Source of the DNA: Siphonodentalium dalli
Taxonomy: Eukaryota; Mollusca; Scaphopoda; Gadilida; Siphonodentaliidae
Assembly: GCA_032622095.1 (NCBI GenBank)
Contig: CP136069.1
Span: 310,001 to 374,000 of the forward strand
Direction of reading: 5' to 3'
Length of the DNA: 64,000 nt
A program made the translations under genes and the position numbers. Below are positions 47,901 through 62,100 of the stretch, piece after piece; position 1 is the stretch's first letter, and every line of letters begins with the position of its first letter. The notes under the pieces are model-generated. The model saw only the letters and a program-made list of their open reading frames with translations, did not search any database and had not been told where the DNA came from.

Positions 47901-50900
47901 GAAAGAATACGGGCCCACATTCAAAGTTTGAGGGCCCAAATCTCCGCCATTTTTTAACGGATTTACAATCTGTTTTCAGTTTTATGATCAACGTGTATGG
48001 TATATGTTATATATCAAGTTTCATATGATTCGGAGACGAAATAAATTTTGGTACCCCGGACCACCACTCCCCTGACCCACAACACTGAACCGACACTGGC
48101 AAAATTTGGCTCATCGCGTGCTCTCTTCAGACCGCACGCATTGGCGTATCAGTTGACATCCAAAGTTTGACATCTTCGGAGGAGATGTGATCACAAGCAT
48201 ATGGGGCCAAATTTGCATTGTTTGAAGGCCCACAACTCTGACATTTTTCAATGGATTTTCGAAATTCTTTCAGTTTCTAGATCGGTTGGCGGTATGGATG
48301 TTATATTCCAAGTTTCATCCGATTCGGAGAAGAATACAAAATTGGTACCCCGGACCACCCCTCCCCTGACCCACAACACTGAACCGACACTGGCAAAATT
48401 TGGCCCATCGCGTGCTCTCTTCAGACCGCACGCACTGGGATATCAGACGACATCCAAAGTTCGACATCTTCGGAGGAGATAGGGTCACAAGCACATGGGA
48501 CCAAATTGCAAACTTTGAGGGCCCGTAACTCTTGCATTTCTTCTCGGATTACAAAAATCCTTTCCGGTATGGGTTTGTTTTCGTTCAGGGAATCTACATA
48601 CTTAAATAGATGAATGTCAATAATAAAAAAAAATTGCGAAAATATTGCCCCCACCCCAGTGTAAAAATATATGTCCAACCCTGTCAAATTTTCTTCCTCG
48701 GACTAAGCTGACAACGGTCAACACGACTACAAAAACCAAATACAGTTATCTGGAATGATACGGGAGGACAACAGAGTACAATAAAATAGAGGTTTGCCAA
48801 CTATGGGCGGTAACTCTTCAGGGAAAGGGCGGACCCAAGTTTTTATGCCCGTGGGCAGTAGTGCATATCGAGATGTGCATACGGTCTAATTTTCGATGCT
48901 CTGCTTCTTATAATTTCCGAGATAATAAAATGACATTTTTTCAAATAAAGGGAGATAACTCCTCGGGGAAAACGCGGACAATATTCGTTATGCGACGATG
49001 GCATACAACTCTTTGATCCCAAGATACGTACCAAGTTTTAGTGTGCTACTCCTGGTACTTTTCGAGTAATAAGGGTTGCAAAAGTGTCCAGTATAATAAT
49101 AATAATAATAATGAAAAATAATCGAAAAAGGGCCATAACTCTGTCAAAATATATTGGACCAACATCCGGATAGCATTATTTTTAGTAGACCTTAGATGCC
49201 TACATTCGCTAGAGATTTCGCGGTCCTCCTCCCATTAGTTTCTGAGTATTTCCAATTAAACAGAAAACGGCCGCAGTAGAAAAACAATATACTTCCTTGG
49301 TTACACCATGGAAGTATAATAATAATAATAATAATGAAAAATAATCGAAAAAGGGCCATAACTCTGTCAAAATATATTGGACCAACATCCGGATAGCATT
49401 ATTTTTAGTAGACCTTAGATGCCTACATTCGCTAGAGATTTCGCGGTCCTCCTTCCATTAGTTTCTGAGTATTTCCAATTAAACAGAAAACGGCCGCAGT
49501 AGAAAAACAATATACTTCCTTGGTTACACCATGGAAGTATAATAATAGGGCAAATCATGAGCTCAATAAATCGCAGTTAAGGGACGGAAAATATGAATTA
49601 GGATGATTATATCTTTCCCTTAACATTTGTGGGTTGATCTCAAGTGTTTGGGAGTGACCCCACCCCTGCCTCGAAATTGGGTGACGGGATTGGGAAATAG
49701 TCAAACCCGGCCCAAAATGCGAATTTTGAGAGCCCGTAACTCCGTTATTTTCCAATGGATTTAAAAATTGTTCTGAGTATTGTGATCAGCTACTTACATT
49801 GATTATTTGTTATAAATTTTGTCTGATTCAGAGACGAATAACATTTTGTTTATTGGAAAGAATACGGGCCCACATTCAAAGTTTGAGGGCCCAAATCTCC
49901 GCCATTTTTTAACGGATTTACAATCTGTTTTCAGTTTTATGATCAACGTGTATGGTATATGTTATATATCAAGTTTCATATGATTCGGAGACGAAATAAA
50001 TTTTGGTACCTCGGACCACCCCTCCCCTGACCCACAACACTGAACCGACACTGGCAAAATTTGGCTCATCGCGTGCTCTCTTCAGACCGCACGTATTGGC
50101 GTATCAGTTGACATCCAAAGTTTGACATCTTCGGAGGAGATGTGATCACAAGCATATGGGGCCAAATTTGCATTGTTTGAAGGCCCACAACTCTGACATT
50201 TTTCAATGGATTTTCGAAATTCTTTCAGTTTCTAGATCGGTTGGCGGTATGGATGTTATATTCCAAGTTTCATCCGATTCGGAGAAGAATACAAAATTGG
50301 TACCCCGGACCACCCCTCCCCTGACCCACAACACTGAACCGACACTGGCAAAATTTGGCCCATCGCGTGCTCTCTTCAGACCGCACGCACTGGGATATCA
50401 GACGACATCCAAAGTTCGACATCTTCGGAGGAGATAGGGTCACAAGCACATGGGACCGACACTTGCAAACTTTGAGGGCCCGTAACTCTTGCATTTCTTC
50501 TCGGATTACAAAAATCCTTTCCGGTATGGGTTTGTTTTCGTTCAGGGAATCTACATACTTAAATAGATGAATGTCAATAATAAAAAAAAATTGCGAAAAT
50601 ATTGCCCCCACCCCAGTGTAAAAATATATGTCCAACCCTGTCAAATTTTCTTCCTCGGACTAAGCTGACAACGGTCAACACGACTACAAAAACCAAATAC
50701 AGTTATCTGGAATGATACGGGAGGACAACAGAGTACAATAAAATAGAGGTTTGCCAACTATGGGCGGTAACTCTTCAGGGAAAGGGCGGACCCAAGTTTT
50801 TATGCCCGTGGGCAGTAGTGCATATCGAGATGTGCATACGGTCTAATTTTCGATGCTCTGCTTCTTATAATTTCCGAGATAATAAAATGACATTTTTTCA

Positions 50901-51065
50901 AATAAAGGGAGATAACTCCTCGGGGAAAACGCGGACAATATTCGTTATGCGACGATGGCATACAACTCTTTGATCCCAAGATACGTACCAAGTTTTAGTG
51001 TGCTACTCCTGGTACTTTTCGAGTAATAAGGGTTGCAAAAGTGTCCAGTATAATAATAATAATAA
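38716..51065. repeat. Array V, right part: family B, 1732-bp units
   Basis: B-form 0.22 kb module (38716-38926), then units 38932-40663, 40664-42395, 42396-44127, 44128-45859 and 45860-47591 (each exactly 1732 bp), 47592-49546 (1955 bp because of a second 0.22 kb module), and 49547-51065 truncated at CTAG. The five regular units look identical by eye. The last unit carries variants (aacatttgtg, ttctgagta, accgacacttgc) shared with array II's B unit at 12089. No coding sequence. Confidence 0.96.
49096..49541. repeat. Hairpin-ended 0.22 kb module, two copies
   Basis: Copies 49096-49318 and 49319-49541, both 223 bp. The second has 'ctccttccatt' where the first has 'ctcctcccatt', so the pair is not a perfect duplicate. 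Confidence 0.9.
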
Positions 51066-51111
51066 CTAGAGGTCAGATTCCATGGAATCAGATATACTTC
51101 CATGGTATTCC
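51066..51111 (-). mobile_element. Helitron-like 3' terminus (candidate)
   Basis: CTAG at 51066-51069 after a B unit's (TAA)n. Same hairpin as the other spacers. Confidence 0.5.
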
Positions 51112-52259
51112 ATCCCATCCCATCCCGTCCCGACCTGACCTTCAAAATGGTCAATCGAAGGTCAAATCGGGTAAAACATGCGGATTTCCACGAAATTTGA
51201 TACCTAGGGGTACTTTTGTCCGGGGAGTCTTTTGGGCGGGTCAAGTCGTGACCCCGACCTGACATTGACATTCGAAATGGTAAGTTCAAGGTCAAATCGA
51301 GTAAAACGATCGGATTTCGACGAAATTTTATACCTTGGAAAACTTTTGTCCGGGGAGTGTTTTGGACAGGTCAAATCGTGACAATAGGTTACTTTTACAG
51401 TAGAGCGGACATACCTATATAGTATATCGGTGAGCATATTCATGCATTTGCCTTGCTTCTTGCTAAGTCCGTTTGAATTTGCGTCATGAAGAGAGGGTTT
51501 GAATTTGAGTAATATATATCACCCGTCACAACGTTATACGCTACCAGGGTTAAACCGTTCAATATAAATTATTAAAAAGTGTACTAATCTTGCGTATATA
51601 TACTACTTATCACATCCACTCATCGAAAAGTTTTTATCTCAATATATGATTTTCGGAGTAATTTTGCCCATTTGATCTTCGGTGGAATTTTCCAAATCTG
51701 AACCCACCCGACACAAACACTCCCTTGAGCAGGTTGCGTTTATATTAGAGAGGTCAAATTTTAGAGTCATACCTACAGTATACCGGCTTATGTACCACCG
51801 CATTAAACTCGCTCCTACATCGGCCCGTTTGGATTTGGGGCTAAAAATCGGCTAGTGATAGACTACAGAAGTATACATATTTATGATATATAGCGTTGTC
51901 ACGAGTAAACCGTTCCATCTGAAAATTAGAAAATTGCGCTCTAGATGCGCGTGAACACTAGCTATCAGATGTACTCGTCAAAAAAAATTATCTCGATGTT
52001 TGAATTTGAAGTATAGCGGTCAAGATTTGGGGGGGGGGGCGTGAATAGAATATCCAAATGTACCTGCTACATTACCTTGCTCTTTAATTAGCCCTTTTGG
52101 ATTTGGTGGGAAGAATAGGTGCATTTTCCTGTTCCCCGTATAGCGGAAAGGGGTATATATATATAGTCACGCATTTCAATCAGTTTGGATATACAGTTTA
52201 AATATACACAGTTATATGCCTATATATTTAATACTAATATATTTTCTTATAAATTAACA

Positions 52260-52344
52260 GCGCAGTCCGTAGACCAGTGGTGAGAGCGTCAAACCCTCAG
52301 TTTGTGTTTTATTGCGACGTGAGTTCGAATCCCGTCAAATTATC
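52260..52344 (+). pseudogene. tRNA-like sequence (first of dimer)
   Basis: Duplicate of 25030-25114 with the same box A mismatch (tagaccagtgg) and intact box B. T-run after. Confidence 0.55.
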
Positions 52345-52530
52345 TTTTTTTATTTTTTATTTTTAACATGTTTTGGTGTATTTTAATCATCAAATACGAA
52401 TAATACCAAACTAAAGATAATGTAAAGATGCTTTTTATATTCGATTTCAATCAATTTGAATATAAAGTTTAAATATACACAGTTATATGCCTATATATTT
52501 AATACTAATATATTTTCTTATAAATTAACA

Positions 52531-52615
52531 GCGCAGTGCGTAGCCCAGAGGTGAGAGCGTCAAACCCTCAGTTTGTGTTTTATTGCGACGTGAGTTCGAA
52601 TCCCGTCAAATTATC
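52531..52615 (+). pseudogene. tRNA-like sequence (second of dimer)
   Basis: Duplicate of 25301-25385. The loop reads cctca here and cttaa there, so the arm loop changed after the segmental duplication or was converted by the neighbouring copy. Confidence 0.55.
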
Positions 52616-52928
52616 TTTTTGTATTTTTTATTTTTAACATGTTTTGGTGTATTTTAATCATCAAATACGAATAATACCAAACTAAAGATAATGTAAAATG
52701 TGTTATTGAATCGGATATAAAACAATAAACACGTGGGTCGGTTTTCGCATATATAACATGAAGCGCGCTTAATGAACGTTCGGTCCGAAGAATATAATGA
52801 GTGATTAACAACAACACACAAATAGTTTGAACGTAATCGAACAGAAAAGAGCGTTCTCTATAAGTAGATTCCTTTATGGTAGGAATAATGAGCGGTTGTT
52901 TCACGTTTGCTTTTTTGACAAGACTTAA

Positions 52929-53162
52929 ATGACGGAGTACGAAACTATCAGTGGTGTTTTAGTTTGCGAAAGTATAAAAGGAGTCATTTCCAATTCGGCA
53001 GACATATACTCACGGAAAGAATTGAATGTCTATCAGCAGTATACTACGGTTTATAACAATATACAAATTGATCTTACGAAACTGATGATGTTTGCATGTT
53101 TCTATGTGTTTATCGTTGTTATCGCAAACGGAATAATTGGCTATACGTCGTCATTACGTTAG
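52929..53162 (+). CDS. Hypothetical 77-aa protein with one membrane segment (second copy)
   Basis: Translation is identical to the ORF at 25699-25932, as expected from the duplication of spacer III/V. Polar N-terminal 51 residues, hydrophobic residues 52-72, five-residue tail. The same TATA-like sites lie upstream. Identity of the two copies reflects recent duplication and is not evidence of selection. No homologue is recognised. Confidence 0.25.
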   Translation: MTEYETISGVLVCESIKGVISNSADIYSRKELNVYQQYTTVYNNIQIDLTKLMMFACFYVFIVVIANGIIGYTSSLR

Positions 53163-53939
53163 TAGAAATATACACCGTATAACGAAGGCTTGTTTGACCA
53201 AATTAATGTAATGTTTGTATTTTGTTTGGTTGTATATGATATGCAATGCGTTGAAGATGCGAAAGAAAATACAAAAGTGAAATGCACGCACGCAGATAGC
53301 TCATGACACACTCTACACGATAAAATGATAATTTACCACACACCATGGGCTACACAATTTACGAATAGGTGGGTTTATATTAAAATCCAAGTTATTTGCT
53401 TTATAACGGCTCCGATATGTACTCATACCAATATACCACTCTGGAAATGATTGTTGGAATTCGACGGGCGTTCTATCAGTTCTATGGTAGACGATTGAGA
53501 CTGGTCCGCGGCAAGACGGGTGTATTCGAATCGGAGGTAGGTTCCATCCCACGGGGGATGGGGTAGCCGGAGGAAGGAGAGAGGGGAGTGACAAATTTTT
53601 GGCGTATATATAGATAATATATATTATATATATAAGCGGAATTATTTTGAAGAGCTCTTTTCACTTGACTGAGAAAAAAATAATGTTCTAAGTCCAAAAG
53701 TTTTGGTTGAAATATTGGAGCCTTTTTCAAAAAGTGAAAACAAAATGAACGACTTTTCTGGAACAGGGCGATTTCGATCCGTTTTGGACTCTGGATTCCC
53801 CAAAAGTTATCTCCGTTTCGCGTGTAGCATAATATGACTTTTATGAATAAGTAACGGATAGTTTGGGGAATGAGATGTGAGCTTGTACAACATTCGTTCA
53901 TAGTTCGCGAATTACATTTGGATAGACATATTTCTGTTA

Positions 53940-54612
53940 TATCCCAAATTTCATATGATTCGGAGAAGAATTAAAAATTGGTACCGCAGACCACCCCTCC
54001 CCTGACCCACACTACTGGACCGACACTTGCAAACTTTGAGGGCCCGTAACTCTTGCATTTCTTCTCGGATTACAAAAATCCTTTCCGGTATGGGTTTGTT
54101 TTCGTTCAGGGAATCTACATACTTAAATAGATGAATGTCAATAATAAAAAAAAATTGCGAAAATATTGCCCCCACCCCAGTGTAAAAATATATGTCCAAC
54201 CCTGTCAAATTTTCTTCCTCGGACTAAGCTGACAACGGTCAACACGACTACAAAAACCAAATACAGTTATCTGGAATGATACGGGAGGACAACAGAGTAC
54301 AATAAAATAGAGGTTTGCCAACTATGGGCGGTAACTCTTCAGGGAAGGGGCGGACCCAAGTTTTTATGCCCGTGGGCAGTAGTGCATATCGAGATGTGCA
54401 TACGGTCTAATTTTCGATGCTCTGCTTCTTATAATTTCCGAGATAATAAAATGACATTTTTTCAAATAAAGGGAGATAACTCCTCGGGGAAAACGCGGAC
54501 AATATTCGTTATGCGACGATGGCATACAACTCTTTGATCCCAAGATACGTACCAAGTTTTAGTGTGCTACTCCTGGTACTTTTCGAGTAATAAGGGTTGC
54601 AAAAGTGTCCAG

Positions 54613-54647
<35 letters not shown>

Positions 54648-56359
54648 AAAATAATCGAAAAAGGGCCATAACTCTGTCAAAATATATTGGACCAACATCC
54701 GGATAGCATTATTTTTAGTAGACCTTAGATGCCTACATTCGCTAGAGATTTCGCGGTCCTCCTTCCATTAGTTTCTGAGTATTTCCAATTAAACAGAAAA
54801 CGGCCGCAGTAGAAAAACAATATACTTCCTTGGTTACACCATGGAAGTATAATAATAGGGCAAATCATGAGCTCAATAAATCGCAGTTAAGGGACGGAAA
54901 ATATGAATTAGGATGATTATATCTTTCCCTTAACATGTGTGGGTTGATCTCAAGTGTTTGGGAGTGACCCCACCCCTGCCTCGAAATTGGGTGACGGGAT
55001 TGGGAAATAGTCAAACCCGGCCCAAAATGCGAATTTTGAGAGCCCGTAACTCCGTTATTTTCCAATGGATTTAAAAATTGTTTTGAGTATTGTGATCAGC
55101 TACTTACATTGATTATTTGTTATAAATTTTGTCTGATTCAGAGACGAATAACATTTTGTTTATTGGAAAGAATACGGGCCCACATTCAAAGTTTGAGGGC
55201 CCAAATCTCCGCCATTTTTTAACGGATTTACAATCTGTTTTCAGTTTTATGATCAACATGTATGGTATATGTTATATATCAAGTTTCATATGATTCGGAG
55301 ACGAAATAAATTTTGGTACCCCGGACCACCCCTCCCCTGACCCACAACACTGAACCGACACTGGCAAAATTTGGCTCATCGCGTGCTCTCTTCAGACCGC
55401 ACGCATTGGCGTATCAGTTGACATCCAAAGTTTGACATCTTCGGAGGAGATGTGATCACAAGCATATGGGGCCAAATTTGCATTGTTTGAAGGCCCACAA
55501 CTCTGACATTTTTCAATGGATTTTCGAAATTCTTTCAGTTTCTAGATCGGTTGGCGGTATGGATGTTATATTCCAAGTTTCATCCGATTCGGAGAAGAAT
55601 ACAAAATTGGTACCCCCGGACCACCCCTCCCCTGACCCACAACACTGAACCGACACTGGCAAAATTTGGCCCATCGCGTGCTCTCTTCAGACCGCACGCA
55701 CTGGGATATCAGACGACATCCAAAGTTCGACATCTTCGGAGGAGATAGGGTCACAAGCACATGGGACCGACACTTGCAAACTTTGAGGGCCCGTAACTCT
55801 TGCATTTCTTCTCGGATTACAAAAATCCTTTCCGGTATGGGTTTGTTTTCGTTCAGGGAATCTACATACTTAAATAGATGAATGTCAATAATAAAAAAAA
55901 ATTGCGAAAATATTGCCCCCACCCCAGTGTAAAAATATATGTCCAACCCTGTCAAATTTTCTTCCTCGGACTAAGCTGACAACGGTCAACACGACTACAA
56001 AAACCAAATACAGTTATCTGGAATGATACGGGAGGACAACAGAGTACAATAAAATAGAGGTTTGCCAACTATGGGCGGTAACTCTTCAGGGAAGGGGCGG
56101 ACCCAAGTTTTTATGCCCGTGGGCAGTAGTGCATATCGAGATGTGCATACGGTCTAATTTTCGATGCTCTGCTTCTTATAATTTCCGAGATAATAAAATG
56201 ACATTTTTTCAAATAAAGGGAGATAACTCCTCGGGGAAAACGCGGACAATATTCGTTATGCGACGATGGCATACAACTCTTTGATCCCAAGATACGTACC
56301 AAGTTTTAGTGTGCTACTCCTGGTACTTTTCGAGTAATAAGGGTTGCAAAAGTGTCCAG

Positions 56360-56394
<35 letters not shown>

Positions 56395-56611
56395 AAAATA
56401 ATCGAAAAAGGGCCATAACTCTGTCAAAATATATTGGACCAACATCCGGATAGCATTATTTTTAGTAGACCTTAGATGCCTACATTCGCTAGAGATTTCG
56501 CGGTCCTCCTTCCATTAGTTTCTGAGTATTTCCAATTAAACAGAAAACGGCCGCAGTAGAAAAACAATATACTTCCTTGGTTACACCATGGAAGTATAAT
56601 AATAATAATAA
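53940..56611. repeat. Satellite array VI (family B)
   Basis: Lead-in 53940-54856 and one unit 54857-56611. Its (TAA) tracts are expanded to about ten or eleven triplets (near 54613 and 56361), and the 0.22 kb module at the right end is followed directly by (TAA)n and CTAG. Here, unlike at other B/spacer joins, the 0.22 kb module is present. Confidence 0.94.
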
Positions 56612-56657
56612 CTAGAGGTCAGATTCCATGGAATCAGATATACTTCCATGGTATTCC
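56612..56657 (-). mobile_element. Helitron-like 3' terminus (candidate)
   Basis: CTAG at 56612-56615 beside (TAA)n after a complete 0.22 kb module. Same hairpin. Confidence 0.5.
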
Positions 56658-57821
56658 ATCCCATCCCATCCCATCCCGACCTGACCTTGGTCTTCAAAAT
56701 GGTCAATCGAAGGTCAAATCGGGTAAAACATGCGGATTTCCACGAAATTTGATACCTAGGGGTACTTTTGTCCGGGGAGTCTTTTGGGCGGGTCAAGTCG
56801 TGACCCCGACCTGACATTGACATTCGAAATGGTAAGTTCAAGGTAAAATCGAGTAAAACGATCGGATTTCGACGAAATTTTATACCTAGGAAAACTTTTG
56901 TCCGGGGAGTGTTTTGGACAGGTCAAATCGTGACAATAGGTTACTTTTACAGTAGAGCGGACATACCTATATAGTATATCGGTGAGCATATTCATGCATT
57001 TGCCTTGCTTCTTGCTAAGTCCGTTTGAATTTGCGTCATGAAGAGAGGGTTTGAATTTGAGTAATATATATCACCCGTCACAACGTTATACGCTACCAGG
57101 GTTAAACCGTTCAATATAAATCATTAAAAAGTGTACTAATCTTGCGTTTATATACTACTTATCACATCCACTCATCGAAAAGTTTTTATCTCAATATATG
57201 ATTTTCGGAGTAATTTTGCCCATTTGATCTTCGGTGGAATTTTCCAAATCTGAACCCACCCGACACAAACACTCCCTTGAGCAGGTTGCGTTTATATTAG
57301 AGAGGTCAAATTTTAGAGTCATACCTACAGTATACCGGCTTATGTACCACCGCATTAAACTCGCTCCTACATCGGCCCGTTTGGATTTGGGGCTAAAAAT
57401 CGGCTAGTGATAGACTACAGAAGTATACATATTTATGATATATAGCGTTGTCACGAGTAAACCGTTCCGTTCCATCTGAAAATTAGAAAATTGCGCTCTA
57501 GATGCGCGTGAACACTAGCTATCAGATGTACTCGTCAACAAAAAAATTCTCGATGTTTGAATTTGAAGTATAGCGGTCAAGATTTGGGGGGGGGGGCGTG
57601 AATAGAATATCCAAATGTACCTGCTACGGCATTACCTTGCTCTTTAATTAGCCCTTTTGGATTTGGTGGGAAGAATAGGTGCATTTTCCTGTTCCCCGTA
57701 TAGCGGAAAGGGGTATATATATATATAGTCACGCATTTCAATCAGTTTGGATATAAAGTTTAAATATACACAGTTATATGCCTATATATTTAATACTAAT
57801 ATATTTTCTTATAAATTAATA

Positions 57822-57907
57822 GCGCAGTGCGTAGCTGAGTGGTCAGAGCGTCAAACCTTCAGTTTGTGTTTTTATTGCGACGTGAGTTCGAATCCCGTCA
57901 AATTATC
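57822..57907 (+). pseudogene. tRNA-like sequence (first of dimer)
   Basis: Duplicate of 14815-14900. Box A is 'tagctgagtgg', still within the consensus. Box B intact, T7 run after. Confidence 0.6.
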
Positions 57908-58093
57908 TTTTTTTATTTTTTATTTTTAACATGTTTTGGTGTATTTTAATCATCAAATACGAATAATACCAAACTAAAGATAATGTAAAGATGCTTTTTA
58001 TATTCGATTTCAATCAGTTTGGATATAAAGTTTAAATATACACAGTTATATGCCTACATATTTAATACTAATATATTTTCTTATAAATTAACA

Positions 58094-58178
58094 GCGCGCT
58101 GCGTAGCCGAGTGGAGAGAGCGTCAAACATTCAGTTTGTGTTTTATTGCGACGTGAGTTCGAATCCCGTCAAATTATC
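58094..58178 (+). pseudogene. tRNA-like sequence (second of dimer)
   Basis: Duplicate of 15087-15171 with intact boxes; the 5' lead reads gcgcgctgcg instead of gcgcagtgcg. Confidence 0.6.
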
Positions 58179-58295
58179 TTTTTTTATTTTTTATTTTTAA
58201 CATGTTTTGGTGTATTTTAATCATCAAATACGAATAATACCAAACTAAAGATAATGTAAAGATGCTTTTTATATTCGATAAATAACTAGAATATA

Positions 58296-58403
58296 AACAA
58301 TATACAAATTGATCTTACGAAACTGATGATGTTTGCATGTTTCTATGTGTTTATCGTTGTTATCGCAAATGGAATAATTGGCTATACGTCGTCATTACGT
58401 TAG
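58296..58403 (+). pseudogene. 5'-deleted remnant of the spacer ORF
   Basis: Same 35-codon remnant and deletion junction as 473-580 and 15289-15396. Confidence 0.6.
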
Positions 58404-59180
58404 TAGAAATATACACCATATAACGAAGTCTTGTGTGATCAAATTAATGTAATGTTTGTATTTTGTTTGGTTGTATATGATATGCAGTGCGTTGAAGATG
58501 CGAAAGAAAATACAAAAGTGAAATGCACGCACGCAGATAGCTCATGACACACTATACACGATAAAATGATAATTTACCACACACCATGGGCTACACAATT
58601 TACGAATAGGTGGGTTTATATTAAAATCCAAGTTATTTGCTTTATAACGGCTCCGATATGAACTCATACCAATATAGCACTCTGGAAATGATTGTTGGTA
58701 TTCGACGGGCGTTCTATCAGTTCTCTGGTAGAGGAATGAGACTGGCCCGCGGCATGACGGGTGTATTCGAATCGGAGGTAGGTTCCATCCCACGGAGGAT
58801 GGGGTAGCCGGAGGAAGGAGAGACGGGAGTGACAAATTTTTGGCGTATATATAGATAATATATATTATATAAATAAGCGGAATTATTTTGAAGAGCTCTT
58901 TTCACTTGACTGAGAAAAAAATAATGTTCTAAGTCCAAAAGTTTTGGTTGAAATATTGAAGCCTTTTTCAAAAAGTGAAAACAAAATGAACGACTTTTCT
59001 GGAACAGGGCGATTTCGATCCGTTTTGGACTCTGGATTCCCCAAAAGTTATCTCCGTTTCGCGTGTAGCATAATATGACTTTTATGAATAAGTAACGGAT
59101 AGTTTGGGGAATGAGATGTGAGCTTGTACAACATTCGTTCATAGTTCGCGAATTACATTTGGATAGACATATTTCTGTTA

Positions 59181-62100
59181 TATCCCAAATTTCATATGAT
59201 TCTGAGAAGAATTAAAAATTGGTACCGCAGACCACCCCTCCCCTGACCCACAATACTGGACCGACACTTGCAAACTTTGAGGGCCCGTAACTCTTGCATT
59301 TCTTCTCGGATTACAAAAATCCTTTCCGGTATGGGTTTGTTTTCGTTCAGGGAATCTACATACTTAAATAGATGAATGTCAATAATAAAAAAAAATTGCG
59401 AAAATATTGCCCCCACCCCAGTGTAAAAATATATGTCCAACCCTGTCAAATTTTCTTCCTCGGACTAAGCTGACAACGGTCAACACGACTACAAAAACCA
59501 AATACAGTTATCTGGAATGATACGGGAGGACAACAGAGTACAATAAAATAGAGGTTTGCCAACTATGGGCGGTAACTCTTCAGGGAAAGGGCGGGCCCAA
59601 GTTTTTATGCCCGTGGGCAGTAGTGCATATCGAGATGTGCATACGGTCTAATTTTCGATGCTCTGCTTCTTATAATTTCCGAGATAATAAAATGACATTT
59701 TTTCAAATAAAGGGAGATAACTCCTCGGGGAAAACGCGGACAATATTCGTTATGCGACGATGGCATACAACTCTTTGATCCCAAGATACGTACCAAGTTT
59801 TAGTGTGCTACTCCTGGTACTTTTCGAGTAATAAGGGTTGCAAAAGTGTCCAGTATAATAATAATAATAATAATGAAAAATAATCGAAAAAGGGCCATAA
59901 CTCTGTCAAAATATATTGGACCAACATCCGGATAGCATTATTTTTAGTAGACCTTAGATGCCTACATTCGCTAGAGATTTCGCGGTCCTCCTCCCATTAG
60001 TTTCTGAGTATTTCCAATTAAACAGAAAACGGCCGCAGTAGAAAAACAATATACTTCCTTGGTTACACCATGGAAGTATAATAATAGGGCAAATCATGAG
60101 CTCAATAAATCGCAGTTAAGGGACGGAAAATATGAATTAGGATGATTATATCTTTCCCTTAACATGTGTGGGTTGATCTCAAGTGTTTGGGAGTGACCCC
60201 ACCCCTGCCTCGAAATTGGGTGACGGGATTGGGAAATAGTCAAACCCGGCCCAAAATGCGAATTTTGAGAGCCCGTAACTCCGTTATTTTCCAATGGATT
60301 TAAAAATTGTTTTGAGTATTGTGATCAGCTACTTACATTGATTATTTGTTATAAATTTTGTCTGATTCAGAGACGAATAACATTTTGTTTATTGGAAAGA
60401 ATACGGGCCCACATTCAAAGTTTGAGGGCCCAAATCTCCGCCATTTTTTAACGGATTTACAATCTGTTTTCAGTTTTATGTATCAACGTGTATGGTATAT
60501 GTTATATATCAAGTTCATATGATTCGGAGACGAAATAAATTTTGTACCCCCGGACCACCCCTCCCCTGACCCACAACACTGAACCGACACTGGCAAAATT
60601 TGGCTCATCGCGTGCTCTCTTCAGACCGCACGCATTGGCGTATCAGTTGACATCCCAAAGTTTGACATCTTCGGAGGAGATGTGATCACAAGCATATGGG
60701 GCCAAATTTGCATTGTTTGAAGGCCCACAACTCTGACATTTTTCAATGGATTTTCGAAATTCTTTCAGTTTCTAGATCGGTTGGCGGTATGGATGTTATA
60801 TTCCAAGTTTCATCCGATTCGGAGAAGAATACAAAATTGGTACCCCGGACCACCCCTCCCCTGACCCACAACACTGAACCGACACTGGCAAAATTTGGCC
60901 CATCGCGTGCTCTCTTCAGACCGCACGCACTGGGATATCAGACGACATCCAAAGTTCGACATCTTCGGAGGAGATAGGGTCACAAGCACATGGGACCAAA
61001 TTGCAAACTTTGAGGGCCCGTAACTCTTGCATTTCTTCTCGGATTACAAAAATCCTTTCCGGTATGGGTTTGTTTTCGTTCAGGGAATCTACATACTTAA
61101 ATAGATGAATGTCAATAATAAAAAAAAATTGCGAAAATATTGCCCCCACCCCAGTGTAAAAATATATGTCCAACCCTGTCAAATTTTCTTCCTCGGACTA
61201 AGCTGACAACGGTCAACACGACTACAAAAACCAAATACAGTTATCTGGAATGATACGGGAGGACAACAGAGTACAATAAAATAGAGGTTTGCCAACTATG
61301 GGCGGTAACTCTTCAGGGAAAGGGCGGGCCCAAGTTTTTATGCCCGTGGGCAGTAGTGCATATCGAGATGTGCATACGGTCTAATTTTCGATGCTCTGCT
61401 TCTTATAATTTCCGAGATAATAAAATGACATTTTTTCAAATAAAGGGAGATAACTCCTCGGGGAAAACGCGGACAATATTCGTTATGCGACGATGGCATA
61501 CAACTCTTTGATCCCAAGATACGTACCAAGTTTTAGTGTGCTACTCCTGGTACTTTTCGAGTAATAAGGGTTGCAAAAGTGTCCAGTATAATAATAATAA
61601 TAATAATGAAAAATAATCGAAAAAGGGCCATAACTCTGTCAAAATATATTGGACCAACATCCGGATAGCATTATTTTTAGTAGACCTTAGATGCCTACAT
61701 TCGCTAGAGATTTCGCGGTCCTCCTCCCATTAGTTTCTGAGTATTTCCAATTAAACAGAAAACGGCCGCAGTAGAAAAACAATATACTTCCTTGGTTACA
61801 CCATGGAAGTATAATAATGAAAAATAATCGAAAAAGGGCCATAACTCTGTCAAAATATATTGGACCAACATCCGGATAGCATTATTTTTAGTAGACCTTA
61901 GATGCCTACATTCGCTAGAGATTTCGCGGTCCTCCTCCCATTAGTTTCTGAGTATTTCCAATTAAACAGAAAACGGCCGCAGTAGAAAAACAATATACTT
62001 CCTTGGTTACACCATGGAAGTATAATAATAGGGCAAATCATGAGCTCAATAAATCGCAGTTAAGGGACGGAAAATATGAATTAGGATGATTATATCTTTC

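Larger units (their letters stand above)
51066..53939. repeat. Spacer V (near-identical to spacer III)
   Basis: Same order as spacer III: terminus, GACC monomers (51131, 51255-51382), 345-bp monomers (from about 51388), G11 tract (about 52029), tRNA-like dimer, intact 77-codon ORF, right block and extension. Differences from spacer III are few: G-run length, gaaggcttg for gaagattg at about 53185, and scattered substitutions. Confidence 0.92.
56612..59180. repeat. Spacer VI (near-identical to spacer II)
   Basis: Terminus (56612), GACC monomers (56677, 56807-56933), 345-bp monomers (from about 56945), G11 tract (about 57586), tRNA-like dimer, ORF remnant (58296-58403) and right block. It differs from spacer II at the right end, where it carries the 0.12 kb extension of spacers III and V and joins the satellite at about 59180. 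Confidence 0.9.
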
